This document shows positions 52,297 through 60,140 of a stretch of DNA of 64,000 bases, piece after piece. The stretch comes from Fusicatenibacter sp. Lineage in GTDB: Bacteria; Bacillota; Clostridia; Lachnospirales; Lachnospiraceae. Each line of letters begins with the position of its first letter. Position 1 is the first letter of the stretch. Where the stretch lies: NCBI GenBank assembly GCA_017887445.1, contig JAGHIA010000070.1:1-64000 (forward strand). Direction: 5' to 3'. The notes under the pieces were generated by a model. That model made no database searches. It saw nothing but the letters and a program-made list of their open reading frames with translations, and was not told the origin of the DNA. A program made the translations under genes and the position numbers.

Positions 52297-53070
52297 TTAT
52301 TTTTCCTCTTTCTCACCAGTCATACGGCGAAAATATGAACTCATTTCGTCTGCCATTCCCGCCAGGCGGTTCAGAAGCGTAGAAAAGTCCTTCAGCATGA
52401 CATTATTTTTATTATAGGGATAGACAATATCATGATCCACCTCGCTCCATCCTTCTTCAAACAGCGTCCTTCCCTGAATCTCCACATAATAGCCTTTATA
52501 TTTTATGATGTAGTGCAGCGACCGGTAAATGCCGTCCGAGCGTATCTCGATCAGCCGTTCGTCATAGATCCTGCTGTCGCCGGCCCGTTTATAAACCTTT
52601 GGACGCTCTGCAACATAATAATGACTTTCCTCCGGATCATAGTCCTCCAACCGGTCTGTAATATAATTTTCCGGATCATTCTCGAAAACCGTCGTGATGT
52701 AATTATGAAAATGGATCCGGTCCTCCCGGTACAAAAACAGAACACGGATTCCGATCAAGTCTGTCAAATATTTATAAAAATTCGTATGATCGATCTTGCT
52801 GTATTTCTGATACTCTTCTTTCCGCTTCCGGATAATTTTCTCCAGCAGATGGCCCGGATCCTTGGTGCGATAGCGATAAGAATGAATCCCTGCTTTTTCG
52901 ATATCATAAAGATAATCGTCCACAAAATCCTTGCTTACTTCCCGCAGTCTTGGCTCCAGACGACGGTAGCTGTCGTAAATCGCTTCCAGGTCCTTCCAGG
53001 TGATCTTTGCTTCCGCAAGATCATCGTCCCCCATATTGTATCTCTTAAAAAATTCCTCTCTGTCTATCAT
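52297..53070 (-). CDS. RelA/SpoT-domain small alarmone synthetase-like protein
   Basis: A 257-residue protein with only the (p)ppGpp synthetase domain: YLTDLIGIRVLFLYRED (substrate fold), GIYRSLHYIIKYKGYYVEIQGRT (the catalytic block), then FEEGWSEVDHDIVYPY. The HD hydrolase and regulatory domains of long RelA are absent. It is longer than typical RelQ or RelP (about 210), with an extra segment around residues 120-160 and a C-terminal helix. It probably makes pppGpp or ppGpp under stress, but activity is unproven. It runs leftwards after the yqfCD genes. Confidence 0.85.
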   Translation of the reverse strand: MIDREEFFKRYNMGDDDLAEAKITWKDLEAIYDSYRRLEPRLREVSKDFVDDYLYDIEKAGIHSYRYRTKDPGHLLEKIIRKRKEEYQKYSKIDHTNFYKYLTDLIGIRVLFLYREDRIHFHNYITTVFENDPENYITDRLEDYDPEESHYYVAERPKVYKRAGDSRIYDERLIEIRSDGIYRSLHYIIKYKGYYVEIQGRTLFEEGWSEVDHDIVYPYNKNNVMLKDFSTLLNRLAGMADEMSSYFRRMTGEKEEK

Positions 53071-53186
53071 CGCCTTCTCCTTTGATTGCTGAAAAATACC
53101 GTTATCAGTTTACCATAGATCCTTTCTTTTTGCTACTACTATTCCGTATCTTCCGCATGCGCTACGCTTTCACTACGCTTTTATAC

Positions 53187-53226
53187 GGTCTGTGCATTTA
53201 CTGCGCAGACCTGGCTGAACTGTTAC
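53187..53226. repeat. C hairpin plus B half-site after yqfD
   Basis: GGTCTGTGCA (53187-53196), TTTAC, TGCGCAGACC (53202-53211), then TGGCTGAACTGTTAC. The upstream CGCTTTTATA flank is also shared with 38629. Confidence 0.75.
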
Positions 53227-54437
53227 TGCGGTTCAATTACGCGCTGCGTACAGTCCGCGCTCTGCACTGCTTCCTCCAGCACAGTAATGGTTCCTTTCGT
53301 CTTGCAGACCGAATCGGTGATTTCCGTGACTACAGAACGGTCCACAACCTGAACCTGCTCTTTCTCCAGCTTTTCCTGATATTGTTCAAAATGACGTTCC
53401 GCCAATGTCTGCGCTTCCTTGTGAGAGTACGTTTTCTCCTGGATGGTATACGGCAGTTTTCTTCGGTAACCTACCGATACAGGAAGAACAAAATTCTCTG
53501 TCAGACGGATGTTCCACAGCTGCGTCTCCTCGTCTGAGATCCTCTCCTGCTCCCAGGGCAGAAAGCTCTCCAGACGCATATCGCCAATCTGGAGAAAAGG
53601 GAACCTGGCGCCTTTTTCCTGATAAGTACGTTCCTCGTAGGACATAGGAAACTCCTCGTAATAGTACCAGACCGTTTCGATCAAAATATCCGCATCGGCC
53701 GAAACATAATGGTAGCCGACCACCTCCTGGCTGTCGTTTTTCACTGGGATCTCGCCGCTGACCAGAATATCCCCTTTTTTACATGGCGTGCCGGGAAGCG
53801 TCATCGGTGTCCCCGCCCGTGTAATGATGGAATAAACGATGCCATCCTTGGAGGCCGCCAGACTGGAAGGTTCCTCCGAAGGCTCCTCCATGGCCACATA
53901 GCCGTCCACGTTCTCTTTGATTTCCAGAATCAGCTGCGTTCCCTCTATTTTGGCCGAAACCCAGGTAATATTTTCAAATTCTTCCCGCAGCATTGCGGCG
54001 AGCTCACTGCAGTCCAGCTGAGACTTCCGTATTCCGTGAGTAATTCCCTGTTTTTCCAGGAAGGAAAGGATTACCCCCGTACTGTTGGCATAATTTCCAG
54101 AGACATGAATGTTCCAGATAAAAAGAGACAATACAAATAGCAGACAAAGACAGAGAAAACTTCCGGCAAAAAAAGCTTTTCGTTTTCTGTTGCGAAAGAG
54201 GAAGAAGGGAAGTCCGTATTTTCCGAGCACACGGATTTTTGAACCGCTTTTACGGCAGAGACTGTGCAAACGAAAAAAGTCTGCGGCCGACAGATACATT
54301 TCATATGCTCCATCACGGCTGAACAGCCGCCAGAGGAGAATGTGGTTGTGCGCGCATAAATTCAGAAATCGTTCCGGGTCGCTGCTCACCAGACGGACAT
54401 GCACATATCCTTTCAGATAACGAATCAGCCGGTTCAT
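53223..54437 (-). CDS. yqfD: Sporulation protein YqfD
   Basis: A 404-residue protein with an N-terminal small domain, one membrane helix at about residues 92-113 (AGSFLCLCLLFVLSLFIWNI) and a large extracytoplasmic domain. The pattern GLPFFLFRNRKRKAF before the helix and the DGIVYSIITRAGTPMTLPGTPCKKGDILVSG block after it are family signatures. YqfD is expressed in the mother cell and is needed for efficient sporulation; its mechanism is unclear. It follows yqfC on the same strand, in the conserved order. Confidence 0.93.
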   Translation of the reverse strand: MNRLIRYLKGYVHVRLVSSDPERFLNLCAHNHILLWRLFSRDGAYEMYLSAADFFRLHSLCRKSGSKIRVLGKYGLPFFLFRNRKRKAFFAGSFLCLCLLFVLSLFIWNIHVSGNYANSTGVILSFLEKQGITHGIRKSQLDCSELAAMLREEFENITWVSAKIEGTQLILEIKENVDGYVAMEEPSEEPSSLAASKDGIVYSIITRAGTPMTLPGTPCKKGDILVSGEIPVKNDSQEVVGYHYVSADADILIETVWYYYEEFPMSYEERTYQEKGARFPFLQIGDMRLESFLPWEQERISDEETQLWNIRLTENFVLPVSVGYRRKLPYTIQEKTYSHKEAQTLAERHFEQYQEKLEKEQVQVVDRSVVTEITDSVCKTKGTITVLEEAVQSADCTQRVIEPQ

Positions 54438-54449
54438 ACCGAGCCTCCT

Positions 54450-54734
54450 TTACGGTTCGAATGTAATTGTCTGCATCTGGCCGGTAATCTTCATTTCCTC
54501 ACCGGAATAGTAGGCAATGGTCAGACGGCTTCCCTCAATACAAACCCTCCCTTTCCGTGTCAGGATCCGGATACAGCATGGCTCGTAAGTAAGGATTTTC
54601 TGATAGTTTTCCACATACAGTTCCCGTCCGCCAAAAAACGTAAGAACAGCTTCCCTGTAAGAAAGGTCAGCCGGTATCTGCATTGCTGACAGAAGCGCAG
54701 GTACAGGAGAATTTGGTTTCTTTTTTCGTCTCAA
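54450..54734 (-). CDS. yqfC: Sporulation protein YqfC (YabP family)
   Basis: A 94-residue YabP/YqfC-fold protein with LTFFGGRELYVENYQKILTYEP, IRILTRKGRVCIEGSRLTIAYY and a terminal GQMQTITFEP. It is the first gene of the yqfC-yqfD unit (12-bp gap), known in Bacillus to be under the mother-cell sigma-E factor. No clear sigma-E promoter was found in the AT-rich upstream DNA. Start: ATG at 54734. Confidence 0.93.
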   Translation of the reverse strand: MRRKKKPNSPVPALLSAMQIPADLSYREAVLTFFGGRELYVENYQKILTYEPCCIRILTRKGRVCIEGSRLTIAYYSGEEMKITGQMQTITFEP

Positions 54735-54830
54735 AGGCTCTCCTCTTTCCCGCTTTATTTTCTATTCTATGCAGATTCCATTTTTATTATGAATTTGTCG
54801 AAACAGACATTTGTCGAAACAAACAATAGC

Positions 54831-54910
54831 AAAAGAAAAAGCACATGCCATATGGCCAACGTATGTCAGATGCTTCCAACATACATTTTGGCCAACGCAG
54901 TGGCATGTGC
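54831..54910 (-). terminator. Terminator of the DUF2284 gene
   Basis: GCACATGCCA/TGGCATGTGC (54841-54910 ends) with inner TGGCCAA/TTGGCCA and GTATGT/ACATAC stems. On the minus strand it is followed by TTTTTCTTTT. Confidence 0.8.
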
Positions 54911-54967
54911 AAAATATCCATGCGAGCACAAGGTAAATTGCCGCTTGCGGCAAGAGAAGGCAGCCTA

Positions 54968-55010
54968 GAGTGTGTTTGCAGATTGCAGGAATGAACTTTC
55001 AAACACACTC
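54968..55010. repeat. A-family hairpin
   Basis: GAGTGTGTTTG (54968-54978), loop CAGATTGCAGGAATGAACTTT, CAAACACACTC (55000-55010): 11-bp perfect stem. The loop is shared with about 29652 and 26980. Confidence 0.8.
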
Positions 55011-55049
55011 TAAAGCGTGGCTACTTGGCTCGTTGCTCGCAGGAATAGA

Positions 55050-55664
55050 TTAATGCTCCTTGGGTATATCTTCGGTTTCGAAGTCTCCGGTTCTGCTTTC
55101 AGAGGATTCTTTGGCGCTCTCCTTTTCTATGTTCCGGAAGAAAATCAGGCTGAACCATACAATGTACTGCTCCCCAAGAAAATAGTCCATAGCAAACTTT
55201 TCCACCAAATTCGCGACAATGATCCCATGGCTTTCAATACACGGAAACATCTGCTCCGGATGGCGGCAGGCCGCTCTGGGATAAGCGCATTTCTCGCAGG
55301 CGGAACAGGAATCCGAAGACAAGGCATAGGTTTCCACCGAATGCTCCCGCAGATACTGCTCAATCACATGCGTCATCTTTTCATGCTCCGCCTTGGCGGA
55401 CAGGGATTCTTCCATGTTCAGAGCATTCTCCACCTGAGCGATGCTGGAAAAAAACAGCACGCCGTCATACTGACGGCACCGCTCCATACACTCCTCCACA
55501 GTACCAACTGCCGGAGGGCAGGACCAGGACGTTCCATAACGGGGACATTCTTTCTTGCAGATCATGCGCACTCTGTCGTTGTATTCAATCGCATCCGGTT
55601 TCAGAAACTGATACTGGTAAATCGGAAACTGGGTAATAAAGGACTCTATTTCATCTTTTGTCAT
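55050..55664 (-). CDS. DUF2284 family putative metal-binding protein
   Basis: A 204-residue cysteine-rich protein. Motifs are CKKECPRYGTSWSCPPAVG near residue 36 and CSACEKCAYPRAACRHPEQM near residue 120, followed by CIESHGI. This is the DUF2284 pattern, which may hold iron-sulfur clusters. Function unknown. The tail after about residue 175 (KESAKESSESRTGDFETED) is acidic and probably disordered. It stands downstream of the polyamine operon on the same strand. Confidence 0.85.
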   Translation of the reverse strand: MTKDEIESFITQFPIYQYQFLKPDAIEYNDRVRMICKKECPRYGTSWSCPPAVGTVEECMERCRQYDGVLFFSSIAQVENALNMEESLSAKAEHEKMTHVIEQYLREHSVETYALSSDSCSACEKCAYPRAACRHPEQMFPCIESHGIIVANLVEKFAMDYFLGEQYIVWFSLIFFRNIEKESAKESSESRTGDFETEDIPKEH

Positions 55665-55702
55665 AAAATTTTCCTTTCACACGTCTTTCTGCGGCGTTTT
55701 AA

Positions 55703-55779
55703 GACAGTTGAACCGTTACACGCTGCGCGATGCGCAGAAACTGCATTCAAGCAGTTTTGCACCGCGCAGGCCTCGGGAT
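55703..55779. repeat. B half-site with CGAGGCCTGC composite
   Basis: GACAGTTGAACCGTTAC (55703-55719), then CGCGATGCGCAGAAACTGCA, shared in part with 39709-39731, an AAACTGC/GCAGTTTT hairpin, and CGCGCAGGCCTCGGG, the inverse of 1727-1738. Confidence 0.65.
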
Positions 55780-55822
55780 TTTCCACATAGTTCCGGCAAT
55801 GGTTTCGTCATTAGCCGTCTGC

Positions 55823-56959
55823 TTAAAGTCTGCTCTTAAAATCTTCGTAGGAAAAGCTGTTGACCAGGCGTTCCGTACCGTCCTTCTCCCGATAGACGAT
55901 GGAAGGGAGCGGCATTCCGTTAAACGTATTGGTCTTTACCATCGTGTAAAGGGCCATATCCTCAAATACAATCCTGCTTCCAGGCTCCAGCGGATAATCA
56001 AAGGAATAGTCTCCGATCACATCTCCCGCCAGACAGGTTGGGCCGCCCAATCGATAGGTCCACGCCTTTTCCGCAGGCAGACCGCTTTCACGCACCGGCG
56101 GCCGGTATGGCATCTCCAGAACATCCGGCATATGGCAAGCCGCGGAAGTGTCGAGAATCGCCAGATTCATCCCGTTGTGCAGCGTATCGAGAACGCTGGA
56201 AACAAGGATTCCCGCATGAAGTACCACGGCCTCTCCCGGCTCCAGGTAAACCTCCACGCCATACGTCTCTTTCAGACGCCGGATAATCCCAATCAGCCGT
56301 TCCCGGTCATAGTCTGCCCGCGTAATGTGGTGTCCACCGCCAAGATTCAGCCATTTTATCCGGGAAAGCCAGCGGCCAAACCGCTTCTCCACAGCGGCGA
56401 CCGTAGTTTCCAGCGCATCGGAATCCTGTTCGCAGAGCGTGTGGAAATGAAATCCATCCAGCAGCTCCATCTGCTCTTCCCGGAAATTGGCAATCGTCGT
56501 TCCAAGCCTTGAACCGGGTGCGCAGGGATCGTAGATCGCATGTCCCTCCTGAGTGGAACACTCCGGATTGATCCGCAGGCCGATGGATTTCCCGGCTTTT
56601 TTGGCCTGCCGCCCGTAGCGCTGAACCTGTGAGGGACTATTGAAGACAACGTGATCCGCATAGGAAAGAATCTCGTCAAATTCGTCCGCGCGGTAGGCCG
56701 GGGAGAAGACGTGTGTCTCCTTCCCAAATTCCTCCCTGCCAAGCTTTGCCTCATACAAACCGCTGGCTGCCGAGCCATCCAGGTACTTTGCGATCAACGG
56801 ATAGCAGGAATACATGGAAAAAGCCTTCTGGGCCAGCAAGATCTTACAGCCGGAACGCTCCTTTACCTCCCGGAGGATTTCCAGGTTGTGCAGAAGCTTC
56901 TCCTCCTCCACCAGAAAATACGGAGTTCTCCATCCGGCCTGTGTCTCCTTCCCCATCAA
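55823..56959 (-). CDS. nspC: Carboxynorspermidine / carboxyspermidine decarboxylase
   Basis: A PLP-dependent fold III decarboxylase (378 residues) that removes CO2 from carboxy(nor)spermidine, the last step of the dehydrogenase route to spermidine. The PLP lysine is in KILLAQKAFSMYSCYP near residue 41. The cofactor-phosphate motif is LNLGGGHHITR, and the dimer-site residues are in DTSAACHMPDVLEMPYRP. It overlaps the upstream dehydrogenase gene by 4 bp, so both are translated together. Last gene of the polyamine operon. Confidence 0.95.
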   Translation of the reverse strand: MMGKETQAGWRTPYFLVEEEKLLHNLEILREVKERSGCKILLAQKAFSMYSCYPLIAKYLDGSAASGLYEAKLGREEFGKETHVFSPAYRADEFDEILSYADHVVFNSPSQVQRYGRQAKKAGKSIGLRINPECSTQEGHAIYDPCAPGSRLGTTIANFREEQMELLDGFHFHTLCEQDSDALETTVAAVEKRFGRWLSRIKWLNLGGGHHITRADYDRERLIGIIRRLKETYGVEVYLEPGEAVVLHAGILVSSVLDTLHNGMNLAILDTSAACHMPDVLEMPYRPPVRESGLPAEKAWTYRLGGPTCLAGDVIGDYSFDYPLEPGSRIVFEDMALYTMVKTNTFNGMPLPSIVYREKDGTERLVNSFSYEDFKSRL

Positions 56960-58158
56960 TCCACCAGAACCGGGTCATGGGACTCCTTCCACGGAAGCCC
57001 AAAGCGGTTCAGCGCATCCATAAACGGGTCAGGATCAAACTCCTCAATGTTGTGAACACCCGGTTTGTTCCAGGTACCGTTCATCAAAAGCATCGCCCCG
57101 ATCATTGCCGGAACGCCGGTGGTGTAGGACACCGCCTGGGAACCAACCTCCCGGTAACATTCCTGATGGTCACAGATATTGTACAGATAATAGTTTTTCT
57201 CTTTTCCGTCTTTTATTCCGCGGAAAATACAGCCAATGTTTGTTTTTCCCACAGTGCGCGGGCCCAGAGTAGCCGGATCCGGCAGAACTGCCCTCAGAAA
57301 CTGCAGCGGAACAATCTCCTTTCCCTCGAACATGATCGGCTCGATGGAGGTCATTCCCACGTTCTCCAGACATTTCAGATGGGTCAGATAGCTCTGTCCA
57401 AAGGTCATGAAGAAGCGGATTCTCTTGATTCCGGGAATGTTCAGCGCCAGAGATTCCAGCTCCTCATGGTGCAGCAGGTACATATCTTTTTTGCCAACAC
57501 CCTCAAAATCGTACTCTCTCTTGATCTCCATGGGTTCTGTCTCGATGAACTTTCCGTCTTCCCAGTAGGAACCGTTTGCGGAAACCTCGCGGATATTGAT
57601 CTCCGGGTTAAAGTTTGTGGCAAACGGGTAGCCGTGATCGCCGCCGTTGCAGTCCAGGATATCGATATAATGAATCTCGTCAAACTCATGCTTCAGCGCG
57701 TAAGCGGAAAAAACACCTGTCACGCCCGGGTCAAAGCCGCTTCCCAGAAGAGCGGTAATGCCCGCCTCCTCAAAACGCTCTCTGTACGCCCACTGCCATT
57801 TATACTCAAACTTCGCCGTATCCTCCGGCTCATAATTTGCCGTGTCCACATAGTGAGTCTTTGTCGCAAGGCAGGCGTCCATAATGGTCAGGTCCTGATA
57901 CGGAAGCGCCAGGTTCAGGACTACGTCCGGCTTCTCCTGCTGGATCAGCGCGATTAGCGCGTCCACATCGTTGGCGTCCACCTGCGCGGTGCGGATCACC
58001 GTCTTCGTGGTGCCCTCCAGTTTCTCCTTCAGTGCGTCGCACTTCTCCTTTGTCCTGCTGGCAATGCAGAGCTCCTCAAATACTTCTGAATTCTGGCAGC
58101 ACTTATGGATTGCTACCGATGCGACGCCGCCGCATCCAATGATCAATGCTTTTCCCAT
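56956..58158 (-). CDS. Carboxynorspermidine / carboxyspermidine synthase (saccharopine dehydrogenase family)
   Basis: Joins aspartate semialdehyde with putrescine (or diaminopropane) by reductive condensation to give carboxy(nor)spermidine. The 400-residue protein has a Rossmann fold at its start (ALIIGCGGVASVAIHKC) and a family body with GSGFDPGVTGVFSAYALKH and DCNGGDHGYPFATNFNPEIN. The ATG at 58158 has AGGAGGAAG upstream; the longer frame to 58287 lacks a site. It overlaps nspC by 4 bp, which decides the substrate class over lysine-saccharopine enzymes. Confidence 0.93.
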   Translation of the reverse strand: MGKALIIGCGGVASVAIHKCCQNSEVFEELCIASRTKEKCDALKEKLEGTTKTVIRTAQVDANDVDALIALIQQEKPDVVLNLALPYQDLTIMDACLATKTHYVDTANYEPEDTAKFEYKWQWAYRERFEEAGITALLGSGFDPGVTGVFSAYALKHEFDEIHYIDILDCNGGDHGYPFATNFNPEINIREVSANGSYWEDGKFIETEPMEIKREYDFEGVGKKDMYLLHHEELESLALNIPGIKRIRFFMTFGQSYLTHLKCLENVGMTSIEPIMFEGKEIVPLQFLRAVLPDPATLGPRTVGKTNIGCIFRGIKDGKEKNYYLYNICDHQECYREVGSQAVSYTTGVPAMIGAMLLMNGTWNKPGVHNIEEFDPDPFMDALNRFGLPWKESHDPVLVD

Positions 58159-58193
58159 GATCTTCCTCCTGTTAAAATTTTTTATGAACAATA

Positions 58194-58220
58194 GTAACGA
58201 TTCAGACTGCTGAATCATAA
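58194..58220. repeat. B palindrome variant
   Basis: GTAACGATTCAGACTGCTGAATCATAAA between speB and the dehydrogenase gene. Confidence 0.55.
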
Positions 58221-58295
58221 ATACTTCGCAACCATTCCGTTTACAGCTATCCCTCAAAGTATTTTCGAGCAAAATATGTGAAAACACCAGGACTT

Positions 58296-58437
58296 GCCGC
58301 GTGAAACTACATGAGCATTATTTCTGAGCCGCATGAAACTGCAATTACTGTATTATTTCTGAGCCGCGTGAAACTGCACGAATATAACTTCTGCACAGCG
58401 AAACCACATAATGATTCAGCCGTACAGAACTGTTATG
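58296..58437. repeat. Short tandem repeats followed by a B remnant
   Basis: Units of about 32-35 nt start at 58296, 58328 and 58363 (GCCGCGTGAAACT..., with TATTTCTGAG at the end of the first two). A decayed fourth starts near 58395. The block ends with GATTCAGCCGTACAGAACTG. It lies inside the polyamine operon, between speB and the dehydrogenase gene. Confidence 0.7.
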
Positions 58438-59293
58438 CTTGTTCAGGAAACGCCAGCAACATCTCCCGAACGATTTTGCAGGCCGCCATGGCCGATATCC
58501 CGCTGGGATCATAAGGCGGACTCAGTTCATTTACGTCGCAGGCCACAACGTTGGTCGTGGAGCAGACCATCTGAGCCGCTTCCCGCAGCTGGTCGAAAGT
58601 GACGCCTCCGGCCTCCGGCGTACCGGTTCCGGGAAATACGGAAGGATCCAGCACATCCAGATCCAGCGTAAAGTATACCGGACGGCCTTTCAGCTGCCGC
58701 AGACATTCTTCCAGTCCCTGAAAATGAAATTTCTGCGTTGTCACATGCTCCCGCCCCCAGGCAAACTCCTCCCGGTCGCCGGAGCGGATCCCAAACTGAA
58801 AGATCCGTCCGTCGCCAAGCAGTTCCCAGCATCTGCGGAGTACGCAGGCGTGGGACAGCTTCGCCCCGAGATAATCCTCCCGCAGATCGGCATGGGCGTC
58901 GAAATGAACAATGACGAGATCCGGATACTTCCGGAATACCTCCCGCACCGCGCCCAGTGTCACCAGATGCTCGCCGCCAAGCATAAACGGACGTTTGCCG
59001 TCTTCCAGAATTCTGGCGCAGCGCTGACCGATAGCGCCGAGGGCTTTTTCCGTATCTCCAAAACACAGTTCCAGGTCTCCGCTGTCGAAAAATTTCCGGT
59101 CCGTCAGATCCTTGTCCTGATAAGGACTGTAGGTTTCGATCCCGAAGGATTCCGAGCGGATGGAACGGCTTCCAAAGCGCGTTCCCGGCCGATAGGATGT
59201 GGTAGAGTCAAAGGGCGCGCCGTACAGAACCGTATCTGCCTCCGCATACTCCGCGTCACATCCAAGAAAAGCTTCTACATTTTTATTCAACAT
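58433..59293 (-). CDS. speB: Agmatinase
   Basis: Ureohydrolase that converts agmatine to putrescine and urea. The 286-residue product has the two-Mn site motifs GGEHLVTLGAVRE, VHFDAHADLREDYLG and TLDLDVLDPSVFPGTGTPEAGG, all diagnostic of the arginase/agmatinase family. It overlaps speE by 11 bp. Agmatinase is preferred over arginase because of its position after an arginine decarboxylase gene. Confidence 0.95.
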   Translation of the reverse strand: MLNKNVEAFLGCDAEYAEADTVLYGAPFDSTTSYRPGTRFGSRSIRSESFGIETYSPYQDKDLTDRKFFDSGDLELCFGDTEKALGAIGQRCARILEDGKRPFMLGGEHLVTLGAVREVFRKYPDLVIVHFDAHADLREDYLGAKLSHACVLRRCWELLGDGRIFQFGIRSGDREEFAWGREHVTTQKFHFQGLEECLRQLKGRPVYFTLDLDVLDPSVFPGTGTPEAGGVTFDQLREAAQMVCSTTNVVACDVNELSPPYDPSGISAMAACKIVREMLLAFPEQA

Positions 59294-60140
59294 CTTCTAA
59301 CAGTTCCTCCACATATGCCGGCAGGTAAAAAGCTCCCTTGTGCAGCGTCGTTGTATAATATCTGCAGGAAAGTCCCCGCATGTTCCACTCTACTTCTTTT
59401 AAATCCTTCAGGGGATGATACTTTTTCGAAGCAAAGCCGAACAGCCAGTGTCCGGAAGGGTAGGTGGGAATATGCGCCTGGTACACGCGGCTGATCGGGA
59501 AAGACTCCACAATCCTCTTATGGGCTCTCTGGCAGGCCGCCGCGTCCTCCGGATAAAACGGACTTTCATGCTGATTGACCATGATCCCGTCCTCATGCAG
59601 CGCCTTGTAGCAGCTTCCGTAAAATTCCCTGGTAAACAGGCCTTCTCCGGGACCGAACGGGTCGGTGGAATCCACAATGATCAGATCGTATTCATCCTCA
59701 CAGGAACGGATAAACCGCACGCCGTCCTCGTAATGGATGTTCAGCCGGCGATCATCAAACCGGCAGGCGGTCTGGGGCAGATATTTCTTGCACACCTCCA
59801 CCACCAGCGGGTCGATCTCCACCATATCGATCCGTTCAATCTCCGGATAGCGGGCCAGTTCGCGAATGACGCCGCCGTCCCCTGCTCCGATGACCAGAAC
59901 ATCCTTCACCTTGGGATGGACCGCCATGGGTACATGAACGATCATATCGTGATAGATAAACTCATCCCGCTCTGTCAGCATCATATAGCCGTCCAGAGTC
60001 AGAAACCTTCCAAACTCCGGCGACTCAAATACGTCAATACGCTGAAATTCACTTTTTCCGCTGTAAAGCTGGCGGTTCACCCGGATAGAGATCTTCACAT
60101 CCGACGTCTGCATTTCCGAAAACCAAAATTCCATAGTCAT
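59283..60140 (-). CDS. speE: Spermidine synthase
   Basis: Transfers aminopropyl from decarboxylated SAM to putrescine. The 285-residue product has MMLTERDEFIYHDMIVHVPM, VLVIGAGDGGVIRELARYP (the cofactor-binding loop), VEIDPLVVEVCKKYLP and the catalytic DSTDPFGPGEGLF. It overlaps speB downstream and the decarboxylase gene upstream by a few bases, so the operon is tightly packed. Confidence 0.96.
   Translation of the reverse strand: MTMEFWFSEMQTSDVKISIRVNRQLYSGKSEFQRIDVFESPEFGRFLTLDGYMMLTERDEFIYHDMIVHVPMAVHPKVKDVLVIGAGDGGVIRELARYPEIERIDMVEIDPLVVEVCKKYLPQTACRFDDRRLNIHYEDGVRFIRSCEDEYDLIIVDSTDPFGPGEGLFTREFYGSCYKALHEDGIMVNQHESPFYPEDAAACQRAHKRIVESFPISRVYQAHIPTYPSGHWLFGFASKKYHPLKDLKEVEWNMRGLSCRYYTTTLHKGAFYLPAYVEELLEDVE

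Noticed and set aside
54787-55008. Short minus-strand ORFs between yqfC and the DUF2284 gene
   Set aside because: They lie across the terminator hairpin and an A-family repeat, which explain the sequence.
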